Shown here in pieces: positions 33,931 to 43,195 of a stretch of 64,000 nt of DNA. Position 1 is the first letter of the stretch. Each line of letters opens with the position of its first letter. A program made the translations under genes and the position numbers. This DNA is from Tachypleus tridentatus (Eukaryota > Arthropoda > Merostomata > Xiphosura > Limulidae). Where the stretch lies: the NCBI RefSeq assembly GCF_004210375.1, contig NC_134833.1, forward strand, positions 144,638,127 through 144,702,126. The letters run 5' to 3'. Under the pieces are notes generated by a model. It was not told the origin of the DNA, did not search any database, and saw only the letters and a list, made by a program, of their open reading frames with translations.

Positions 33931-34375
33931 AGAAAGATAAGTACAGCTGCAAGTGACACACCAGGTTGGCTAACACAGGATATGAGAAATAAAATTAAAG
34001 AAAAGCGTCACAAATATTAGAATTATGAATTGACTGGTAGAACGAGACTTTTATAATATTATTGAATACCAGGAACGTTGGTGAAACAGGACATCAGAAA
34101 GACGTACGAGAAAACGACTGGCTGAAAGATTGTAATAAAACATGTTATAAACTTTAGAATGTTATTGGAGAGTATACATATTTTCACTGAGAGAAAATTT
34201 CGTGTTCCAAACGTTCAGACATTTTTGTTAAACGTTTCTGCTTAAACAGATTCTGTATATTTGGTGTATCTGTTTGACAAGAAGTTTGACAAAAGCTTAT
34301 AAAAATTATTTTTGTAGTTGTGGGGGACAAGTGAACTAAGTGAAGAGAATATTTCAGATATTTTAAAAGATAATT
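33930..34375 (+). pseudogene. CR1-like LINE fragment
   Basis: The linker AASDTPGWLTQDMRNKIK and the following block to the RT motif region (VYLFDKKFDKSL, decayed from VYLDFQKAFDKV) match 19430-19020 in reverse. It ends at the transporter-flank fragment at 34380. Confidence 0.75.
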
Positions 34376-34379
34376 TATT

Positions 34380-35445
34380 TACTTTGAAAAATGTCATTCA
34401 GGATATAAAGTTAACTTCATAAAAACGTTTTTAAAAGTACGTTAATTTCATTTACACCACGTGATCTACTAGGCATAGTGGGTTATTATCATAACGAGAA
34501 ACAAGAACCCGAACTGTCTATTCTGATTTTAATGTCCCACTATTAACGGATTTAATATTATCAAAGTTCTGTGCTATCAAAATAAGTTACCAAATGTTAC
34601 AGATGCTTGTCAAATGAATTACAGTAAAAAGTAATAATTTTATATGTTTTGAAATTAAATAACAGACAATGAAATACAAGAAATTCTATCCGTAAGTAAT
34701 TCGCCAATACATATGCAGGGTTGAAAAATCATTGTCCAAAATTTGAAACAAACTAAAAATAAAATATGTAATCTTAGCTAATGATTAATTTTTGTCATTT
34801 AAACTGAAACCCTAGACACGACAATACGTTATCAAAGTTTTGTTAATAAAATTCTGGGTTAATAACTGTATATCACAAAATATAACAATACTGTACTTAT
34901 AATAATAACATATTATCGTTGTAGCAAATATTGAAAAGAGAACCACAGTAAACGGAACAAATTGTCTGAAGTCTGTCAGTTTGTTCCCTTTACTGTGGTT
35001 TTTGATTTACGAAAGATAAACTGTAGTGAAATATTTTTTCCTAACCTTACTCTAATCGACATAACTAACACTATTCTGTGTTAATAAAAAGCAAAATTCA
35101 TAAACATAACACCTAAGCTGGTTCTGAGCTGAGTGTCACCCTGTATGGTAACGGTAAACGTATGTCAGTAGAAACTGTGCTCTGCCAAACTCTCGTGTTG
35201 TTGAGGTGAATATTATTATTGTACGTGCATAACTTAGAAACAACAGTTACAAACTGTGTAATACAATGTCATGTGTTTTGTTTGTTTGTTTTCTTGTCAT
35301 GTATTAATCTAATTCACTTATAATAATAATTGAAATTGCACAAAATAGTTGTGCTGCAGGTCGAACACGTGCCAGCTAGAACGATAACTGGGTGGTGCAT
35401 ACATTAGTGACTTAAAACTGACTGGAGAATTGATAAATATTCATT
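34380..35445 (-). repeat. Orphan upstream fragment of a transporter cassette (inverted)
   Basis: Read on the minus strand it follows 12660-13860. The best landmarks are TCACTAATGTATGC and CACGTGTTC...CTGCAGCACAACT. No coding exon follows; the sequence passes into LINE at 34375. Confidence 0.75.
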
Positions 35446-35984
35446 ATTTTGATTTTTCACAACGCTTGATGTTGTTAAATTTAGTCGTTTCACTATGTAG
35501 CGATATAAATGTGTTGCTTTCAGCTATTCCATCCATTTACTTTGGAAATAATTTTAAACTTCAACTGATATACCTAACATGGTACATTTTATATCACAAT
35601 CTGTTTATATTCCTATATAAGCATGGTTTAAGTAACCTACTATACTCCCTAGCTTGACTCTTTAAAGTAAGACTAACATAATATATGTTGCAGACAGGTT
35701 CATATTGTCAAGTGACGTAGTAGAAACTAAAAAGGAAAGCTGCATAACTGATTTTTCATATAATTTATACAGAGAAAAAGCCTTGTCTCACCCTAGTGTT
35801 TATCTATCCAGCTTCTGTGACTCCATCAAAGATTGAGAGTGGTGCTGAGGTAATTCCACCATGTTGAGCTTGAGAGATGCTGAGATTTAACCAGCTGCCC
35901 ACACAACATCACATTGTGATATAACTACACTCATTTACATATCAGTGTTATCTTCTTCATTGTTTACATTCTGCAGCCTATACC
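35446..35984. other. No gene seen
   Basis: The 75-codon frame at 35430-35657 is hydrophobic by composition but has no recognisable domain and straddles a repeat boundary. Confidence 0.5.
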
Positions 35985-36140
35985 AATGATACTTCTAGCT
36001 GTACATCATACAAGACTGGAAGAGTGGAGTATCTGTTATGTCTAATGGATACTAACATCATTCAGAGAAACGATGACAGTACAGATATAAATATCCACCT
36101 ATAATTAACACTAATGTCACTTCAGTAGAAGAAAGCTGAT
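35985..36140. repeat. Dispersed repeat R2, second copy
   Basis: It matches 2870-3040 along its length. Confidence 0.6.
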
Positions 36141-36169
36141 CTATAATAAATATGGTAAGCGTGTTTTGT

Positions 36170-37060
36170 GGTCACAAAACTTATATTGATCTAGTTATCT
36201 CACTTGCTTAATTTTATATTCTTCACTTCTATGCCAAATGCCTCCTTTCACTTTGGGACAGTTTCATCAATCTTAAATGTCAGAATATTTTGTCGCTATC
36301 TAGCGGTTTATAAACCATTTCAAATCAGAAATTTATTAATAACAAATATACACATTCTTGTAACTCCATTTTAGTGTTATAAATCATCAGAAATACTACT
36401 GAGTCAGAAACGGCTCACGTAACAAATTAGCTACTTTATTGTTAAACAAAACAGTTTAGAGAACCATATAATTAACGACTACAACGTTAATGTATCGATA
36501 TTATTTCGCGGTATAATTCTATTGTTTATTGTGAAGCGAAATAATGTAAATTATATATATTAATAAATCACTAAAATAATATATAGTTTTTAGACACATA
36601 ACACGAAAAAGAGATAGCACTACGTTGATCACATTACAGTATTTCAATGGTTAATTTCGACTTATAATGCGGATTTTTCAAAGCATCCCAGTGCTATTTA
36701 ACTCTGCAAAGACACTTATATGCAAAGTTTTATGGAATATGTGTTTATACTGGCACAGAGACATTTCTGAAGTCGTATACGTTAGAAACTAGTCTTCAAT
36801 ACCTGAGGTTGGCAGAGCACGAAAAGCCCATTTTATAGCGTTCTGCTTAACTAGAATTAAAATTTATTTGATTCATTATTTATCAAAGTTTTCACTGTAC
36901 CTTTATTATATCGTAATTTGAGATTTATTTACTATTTTCTAATTCTGATCACTTCCTTATATCTATCAACCAAAATACGTTATACAGATATAAATATAAT
37001 GTTTATCAAGCCTTTTAAAGTAAAATTTATATAGGTTAAGAAACTTTAATTAAGTGCTTT
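36170..37060. repeat. Repeat R4, related to 52210-54000
   Basis: 36420-36530 matches 52490-52600 (GTTACAAATTA, AGAGAACCATAT, ACTACAACRT), and 36880-37050 matches 53840-53990. The 52-kb copy carries extra insertions. Unclassified. Confidence 0.6.
36793..36860 (+). mobile_element. SINE-C, 5'-truncated and degraded
   Basis: It retains CAATACCTGAGGTTGGCAGA and AAGCCCATTTTATAGCGTTC, followed by a CTTAACTAGAATTAAAA tail that corresponds to the family end. Confidence 0.6.
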
Positions 37061-37074
37061 TTAGAAGATGTATA

Positions 37075-37335
37075 AGCGTGTTAAGGCGTGCGACTCGCAA
37101 TCTGAGGGTCGCGAGTTCGCATCCCCGTCGCGCCAAACATGCTCGACCTTTCAGCCGTGGGGGCTTTATAACGTAACGGTCAATCCCACTATTCGTTGGT
37201 AAAATAGTAGCCCAAGACTTGGCGGTGGGTGGTGATGACTAGGTGTTTTCCCTCTAGTCTTACACTGCTAAATTAGGGACAGCTAGCTCAGATAGTCCTC
37301 GAGTAGCTTTGTGCGAAATTCAAAAACAAACAAAC
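37075..37335 (+). mobile_element. SINE-A, nearly full length, with target-site duplication
   Basis: It has GTTAAGGCGTGCGACTCG, the B-box-like GAGTTCGCATCCCCG, the full middle and a CAAACAAACAAA tail. AAGATGTATA occurs at 37065-37074 and 37336-37345. It lacks about 20 bases at the 5' end. Confidence 0.9.
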
Positions 37336-37384
37336 AAGATGTATATCCATATATATTACACTGATTAAAACAGTGTTTCCAAAA

Positions 37385-37720
37385 CTAGGGCCGATAGAAG
37401 TTTAATATAGGTGACACTACATGTAGAACTAACAAAGAAATATTTTCAATATTTATTTATTTCAATAAATGTGGCTACATAACAATGTTTATGCTAGAGA
37501 TTTTTCAAAATTTCAAATTATGATTAGTGCAAGATGGTACAGAATGGCTATTATTTAAAGTTTCTATTCAGTTGTTAAGTGTTGTATTGATTTATTTATC
37601 AACACTCTTTTCACCTACCCTGGATGATCAACTAAACAAGAGGTACTTCAACTAATGATAACTGAAGGACTGATGTAGTGATGTTTAATAAACTTCTCTG
37701 TCATTTGGTATAAATGTTTA
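37385..37720 (+). mobile_element. hAT-like non-autonomous element (reverse copy)
   Basis: It starts near CAGTGTTTCCAAAACTAGGG, similar to the common hAT terminus CAGTGGTTCCCAAACT. It continues as the reverse complement of 20700-21098. Confidence 0.5.
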
Positions 37721-37789
37721 CTCTCATGTAACCGAACTACGTAGGGAAAAGATTATAGTTTTAGGTAAAAACTCTAATTGTAAATTATC

Positions 37790-38290
37790 TTTGAGTTTGA
37801 TGTTTCATATCGGAATTCGTTGACGTCTACAATACGAAATATTGTGATATAGAAACATGCTGTTAGAAAGGCCTTTCTTTAGAATATATGCTTTCATTTC
37901 TCAATAATTAAAATCAAAATAACGTAAAATTCACCTTGGTGTATCGATTTTCTCTAAATTATATTAGGAAATAAATATTGGAAACATTTAAGAACTTAAT
38001 AAACTCAGTCATTTTTATGACGTCAAAGAAATTAAGAATTGATGAACATTCACTACGTGTCTAGCCAAATAGCAGTCATTAAATATGTGTGTCTGAAATC
38101 AATCTACCTTTTAAAAATATCTCTGTTATTGGACTTGCTTTTTATTTTGTTGTTTTTTTTATTTTAAGAGCAGCCTTAAATATTAAAAGTCACAATGTCT
38201 TCATTCTAATCAAATTGGTCTACCCGCTGAGTAGCGTAAAATATATTCTGGACTTAAATCACAACTGTCTCACACATTACTGAACAGTAA
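37790..38290 (+). repeat. Repeat R3, diverged copy
   Basis: 37800-38110 aligns with 33410-33670 and 55850-56140. The short frame at 38089-38283 is not conserved. Confidence 0.6.
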
Positions 38291-38521
38291 TGCTTACACA
38301 ATGCCTGAATACTCTCCATGTATATATACACACACACACTGTTGTTATCTATTGTCTTTCATAGTCCTAGTTTGTGTTGACCTGGATAGAGACAAAGCTG
38401 GCCTTATTTTATTATTCATTCTGTTTCGTACTGTTCAAAACTTTCATAAACTTCTGCTTGCAGTTATCATTATGTTTTGTTTAACTCGTCAATTTTCTCA
38501 TAATAGCTTGGTCTCCTACAT

Positions 38522-38815
38522 TTCCTACACTGTTTGTTGTGTCTGTCTAACGCCAGTCTTAGGCCTACACTTCCTACACTGTTTGTTGTATATGTCTAAC
38601 GCCAGTCTTAGGCCTACATTTTCTAAACTGTTTGTTGTGTCTGTCTAACGCCAGTCTTAGGCCTACATTTCCTACACTGTTTGTTGTGTCTGTCTAACGC
38701 CAGTCTTACGCCTACATTTCCTACATTGTTGGTTGTTTCTGTCTAACGCTAGTCTTAGGCCTACATTTCCTGCGCTGTTTGTTGTGTCTGTCTAACGCCA
38801 GCCTTAGGCCTACAT
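38522..38815 (+). repeat. Minisatellite, six 49-bp units
   Basis: Units carry GTCTAACGCCAGTCTTAGGC followed by CTACATTTCCTACACTGTTT and GTTGTGT. The word TAACGC starts at 38548, 38597, 38646, 38695, 38744 and 38793, an exact 49-bp period. Units differ by a few substitutions; unit 5 is the most diverged. There is no spacer between units. The open frame crossing it changes phase each unit because 49 is not a multiple of 3, so it is not coding. Confidence 0.95.
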
Positions 38816-39129
38816 GTGCATAAACTAGTTTTGTTCCTGCAAGTGTTTATCAGTCAGAAGTTGAGAAAACCATGTTATGTTGCTTCAGCGTTTTATGATG
38901 TTTCGAACCTTGAATCTCATGAATGGTAGACCAACACGTTCAAATCCAGAATTCTCCCAGTTCCGTTTACAAATAACATTGCTGTTGTTATTATTATTTA
39001 GATAAAACTAATTGTTTGTTAAGGAATATGAGTAACAATTATCAACACATGTGATAATTTTAAAAACAACCTGACATGCACTGACACCTCTGGTAATACA
39101 TCAGTTAAAAGAGGCTCTCTCTAATCGTT
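38816..39129 (+). repeat. R3-related sequence upstream of LINE
   Basis: 38890-39129 matches 56260-56470 (TTTCGAACCTTGAA, ATAACATTG, TCTCTAAT). Nothing coding is seen. Confidence 0.55.
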
Positions 39130-39480
39130 ATCATAAAAAGGTGAACTTACCTTGTCAGCTTCAGCTTATTACGCCTTAAGTACCTCAAATCATTTTTGTA
39201 CATTTGACGAAAAAAAATCTAAAAAAAGATGATTTGGAAAGTAATTTTAAAAGGTTATTGAATAATATCCATATTCTAACTGAGAGAAAACTTCGTCTTA
39301 AAAATCTCCTGACATTCTTACCAAAAGACACTGCTTGTGTAAATGTGGTGTATCTGTATTTTACAAAGCATTTGACAAGATGCCACTTTAAAGGCTAATA
39401 AAATTATCTCTATAGGTGTGGGAGATAAGTGAGTTAATTGGACAAGAGTTTCTGGGTGGAAGAAAACAGAGTGTTATTAG
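39130..39480 (+). pseudogene. CR1-like LINE RT fragment
   Basis: It reads LLNNIHILTERKLRLKNLLTF and VVYLYFTKHLTRCHFKG, a decayed VVYLDFTKAFDKVPHKG. It continues to TGGACAAGAGTTTCTGGGTG, which is the unoccupied version of the SINE site at 5082-5381. Confidence 0.75.
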
Positions 39481-39511
39481 AATGGACTTTAGCTAAACTA
39501 GATGCATGTCT

Positions 39512-39664
39512 ATTTTTTTGTTTATGAATTGCGCGCAAAGGTGTACTGCGCTAGCCGTCAGTAATTTACACTTGAGGAGAGGCAACTAGTCATCACCACC
39601 CACTGCCAACTCTTGGGTTACTCTTTCATCAAAGAATAGTGGTATTGACAGTCACATTATAACT
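39512..39664 (-). mobile_element. SINE-A, lacking the tRNA-like head
   Basis: On the minus strand the second half of the family is present, from GAGTTATAATGTGACTGTCA to the tail GCGCGCAATTCATAAAC. It stops where the next SINE starts. Confidence 0.8.
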
Positions 39665-39875
39665 CTTGTTTGTTTGTTTGTTTTGAATTTCGCGCAAAGC
39701 TACTCGAGGGCTATATGCTCTAGCCGTCCTTAATTTAGCAGTGTAAGGCTAAATGGAAGGTAATTAGTCATCACCAACTACCGCTAACTCTTGGGCTACT
39801 CTTTTACCAATGAATAGTAGGAATGATCATCACATAATGACGCCCTCACGGCTGAAAGAGCAAAGATATTTGGTT
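39665..39875 (-). mobile_element. SINE-A, abutting the previous one
   Basis: It is in the same orientation as its neighbour, with a complete (CAAA)n tail joined directly to the other copy's middle. The head past AAATATCTTTGCTCTTTCAG is missing. The arrangement looks like insertion of one SINE into another. Confidence 0.8.
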
Positions 39876-39894
39876 TATCAATACTATCTAATAT

Positions 39895-40620
39895 TTTTTT
39901 GAAATTAAATAACGGACAATGAAAAACAAGAAATTGTATCCATATATAACTTTCCAATACATACGCAGAGCTGTAAAAGCTTTGTCCATAATTAGAAACA
40001 ACCCAAGAACAGGCTCTATAAGCTTAGCTAGTAAACAGTTTTCTCATTTAAACAGAAATGTTTATGTCTTCTGCTACTGTCAACCCTTACCCCAGTGTAT
40101 GTTATAAAATGGGATAACATAACTACGGATTGATAAATGTACATCACAAATAAAAACATGTTATCGTTGTAGCAAATATTAAAAAAAGAACCACAGTAAA
40201 CTGAACAAACTATCATAAGTCTGATATTAGATAAACTAGTTTATTGACCATTATGCTTGGTTGTTGTTGTTTTGTTAGTTTTATTACTGACAGAAGACAA
40301 CATGAGAGTGAAAAGGACACACGAATATGTCGAAACAAGTTTCTATGATATCAGACTTTTAAGAGTTCGTTTCATTTACTATGTTTTTGTTTTTGTTTCT
40401 TTTCATTTACGAAAGAGTCTACAGTGAAATTGTTTCTCCCTAACCTTTGTAACTAAGAAACAAAAAATATGAGTCATATAACGCCAATAGACTGAACCAA
40501 CACTATTCTATCCATTAATAAAAATCAAAAATATAAATAAAACTAAAATGCGTAAATATCGCAACTAACCTATTTATAAGATAAACCTTTGCTCAACAAC
40601 ATTAAAACTAACCATATCTG
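39895..40620 (-). repeat. Orphan upstream fragment of a transporter cassette (inverted)
   Basis: It matches 34660-35110 and, inverted, 13080-13500 (AACCACAGTAAA.TGAACAAAC). No coding exon adjoins it. Confidence 0.65.
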
Positions 40621-40700
40621 CAACACTGGAAGCGAAAAATTTCATTTTGATACCGCGATGAGCACAGTAAAAATAAAAATTGGAGTTAATCTTTTAAAGA

Positions 40701-40968
40701 GTTTTTGTTTGGAATTTCTCGTAAAGTTACACGAGGGCTATCTGCGCTGGTCACCCCTAATTTAGCAATGTAAGACTAAAGGGAACAGAGTTAGTCATCT
40801 CCACCCATCGCCTATTCATGAGCTACTCGTTTACCAACAAAGAGTGGGATTGACCATCACATAATAACGCACTCACGGCTGAATGTGAAACATGTTTGGT
40901 ATAAAAGGGATTCGAACTCGCGACCTTTAGGGTCAAGCACCCTAACCACCTGGCTACGTCGGGCCTAG
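40701..40968 (-). mobile_element. Full-length SINE-A with target-site duplication
   Basis: On the minus strand it starts GGCCCGACGTAGCCAGGTGG and ends in a GAGAAATTCCAAACAAAAAC tail. TCTTTTAAAGA flanks it at 40690-40700 and 40969-40979. Confidence 0.9.
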
Positions 40969-40979
40969 TCTTTTAAAGA

Positions 40980-41764
40980 ACAATGGTTTTGTTATTTATT
41001 ACAAGCTAACAATATGCTTAACAAAGCTAGAACTGTCTATCATACTAGAAAAATGAGTTGTTTTAAGTTTTGGTTTATCCAAAATAAAATGTAATCTATT
41101 TTCCCGAATTAAACCCAATAGTTTCTACTTTTGAAATGTGGCTCTATTTCAGTATCAAGCTACTTCTGGACTTTGTTATTAATAATTTTGTGCTATTGAT
41201 AGTATAAAATTGTATCTAACTATGATTTGCATGTATTGTTATGTAGAAATTCTTTACTTAAAACGTCACTATTTCCTGGAGTGACCCCAATCAGACTCCA
41301 CATTTACTGTCCATGTGCGAAGTCGTATCACCTTAATTTTATGTAAGCAAATACTGTCAGCATGGTGTACTTTCGGTTAGAGTTTTATATCAGTTAAGTT
41401 CCACTGTAAAATAACAAATTAATCAGTTTTAACTGGGTATCGTGAGTTCCTTTTGCCAGAAAACTATACTTACCAATTACCTCAACACTCTAGTGTTTTG
41501 AACTTAAAAATGAATGTTCTAAGGGGAAATCATACCGACAAAACTTGTAAATGTTTTTATTTCGCTTAGTATCTTTAACAGTAGAATTTACTTAAGTACC
41601 TAAGTGATAATATTTTATCCTACATAAGTCTAGTCGTTCACTACATGCAGCTGTAGAAAGATGGCTTTACAACAGATGGTAAAGGTAGACCAAAGAATGA
41701 AGACACAATTATGTTACTACGTATGTAGATATAAGAATAAGGTCGAACTGCGCTACCTTAAAGT
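40980..41764. other. No gene seen
   Basis: Ordinary AT-rich sequence with no frame over 60 codons and no repeat that I can match elsewhere in the window. Confidence 0.55.
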
Positions 41765-41852
41765 TAAAAAAACGCCTTGGGTTTTGATACACGTGGTGGG
41801 CAGAACACAGCTCATTGTGTAGCTTTTTGTTTAATTCCAAACAAAAAAACAA
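41765..41852 (+). mobile_element. SINE-C, 5'-truncated
   Basis: It reads GGGTTTTGATACACGTGGTG, GGCAGAACACAGCTCATTGT and TTTAATTCCAAACAAAAA, the B-box half and the 3' module of the family. Confidence 0.75.
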
Positions 41853-42213
41853 CAGTTAGAGAAACATTCATTATATAAGTAAAGTTTGAATAATTTGCTT
41901 TTATATAGAGATATTATGAATGTATTACTCATTCAAAGATACGAAATATTGCTTTTCAGGACTAAATGTATAAGATAAACTGCTACATATGTAAAACGTA
42001 CGTTGCGAAAATTAAGCGAAATATTAATACATAGGCTTTGGTTTTTATTGAAGTGAAAACTTTAAAGTTGACGACATAATAACGTGTTCAGCCATATTGA
42101 TATTTGTTGCCCTACAACACTCTGGTGGTTCGCTTGTGATCCACATAACAGTCCACGCAATCATAGATGGCTTCGTTTCCTATACTGTGGTGCTCCTATT
42201 AATAATACGCCCT

Positions 42214-42338
42214 ACGCTAGTACAGCGGTAAGTCTACGGATTTACAACGCTAAAATGAGGGGTTCGATTCCCCTTGGTAGGCTTAGTAGATAACCTGATG
42301 TGGCTTCGCTATAAGAAAACACACATACACACATTAAG
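42214..42338 (+). mobile_element. SINE-B, complete, with target-site duplication
   Basis: It has CTAGTACAGCGGTAAGTCTA, the B-box GGTTCGATTCCCC, GATAACCTGATGTGGCTTCG and an ACACATACACAC tail. AATACGCCCT occurs at 42204-42213 and 42339-42348. It is the best-preserved SINE-B in the window. Confidence 0.9.
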
Positions 42339-42348
42339 AATACGCCCT

Positions 42349-42929
42349 CTAATCACACAGCTTGGTACTATGACGTCACCCTATAGCAACACAGCATCCA
42401 CTGACACAAAATGGAGCTATGCAAACCAAAATGACATACTATTATAAAAAATAGTACTGATTAATATAAGTAACTTTTTACTTGAAACTCACATCAGCCT
42501 CTACGTTAAATAAAAATCTACTGAAAGTATGTTGAAAACAAAGGACTCGTCATAAAAAATAGGACAAACAAAACATATCTTCTCAACTCACTTTAAAAGC
42601 TAAGGCCTAAGTTTGCGTTAGAAATAAAGGTTAAAAACCTACATAAGAAAGAGATATTCACAATGAAAATTTCATTCCCTAATATTCCCTCCGTATTTAA
42701 TGTTATAAGTTAAATTTCAAAATTACGACGTAATAGAAACTTATATTGAAGTACGTTCTTAGACTATGTTTTATGGTCGAAACAAAGGTGTAGAATACTA
42801 AACAAAATACTGAGTAGTCTGAGCTAAAGTGTGATGAGATCGTAAGGTAAATACATATGTTACCTTCTAATTCATAATCGTATCTCTGAAGAAATATCAC
42901 ATTTCTGAAAACGAATAAATTTTAAACTA
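42349..42929. other. No gene seen
   Basis: Sequence not repeated elsewhere in the window and without a recognisable coding frame. Confidence 0.5.
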
Positions 42930-43195
42930 TACTAATTTTTTCAGGTAGTTTCGGACTGAAATATCTTTCTGACATCAACAGTTATCACCTCAAAGTTGAT
43001 GTTCTCTTCTTCATATCCAAGATTGAGCCCAAAGCCTCCTTTCACACTGCTGGATTTAAAGCAGTTACGTGGAAATACTGTCAGCCATAAATATATTTTG
43101 AAGAACGCTGAGTGTAATGACCTGCAGCTGAAATCCTCCGAGATGAGCATCATACCAGTAATTAATAAGAATCTATGTGATTAAAATCCAGCATC
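42930..43195. other. Unidentified GC-richer island, possible exon
   Basis: Base composition is less AT-rich than in the kilobases on either side, and several frames on both strands are open across 42941-43184. The minus strand has a 70-codon frame (with SSSVKGGFGLNLGYEEEN) and the plus strand a 62-codon frame (with PKPPFTLLDLKQLRGN). A pyrimidine run plus CAG at about 42935-42944 could be an acceptor for a plus-strand exon. I do not recognise either peptide and cannot choose a strand. Confidence 0.3.

Noticed and set aside
38301..38648. 115-codon open frame over the 38.5-kb repeat
   Set aside because: It runs through a 49-bp minisatellite and changes frame every unit; no domain and no conservation.
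38522..38815. CRISPR-like array
   Set aside because: Units are contiguous with no variable spacers, in a eukaryotic context with no cas genes.
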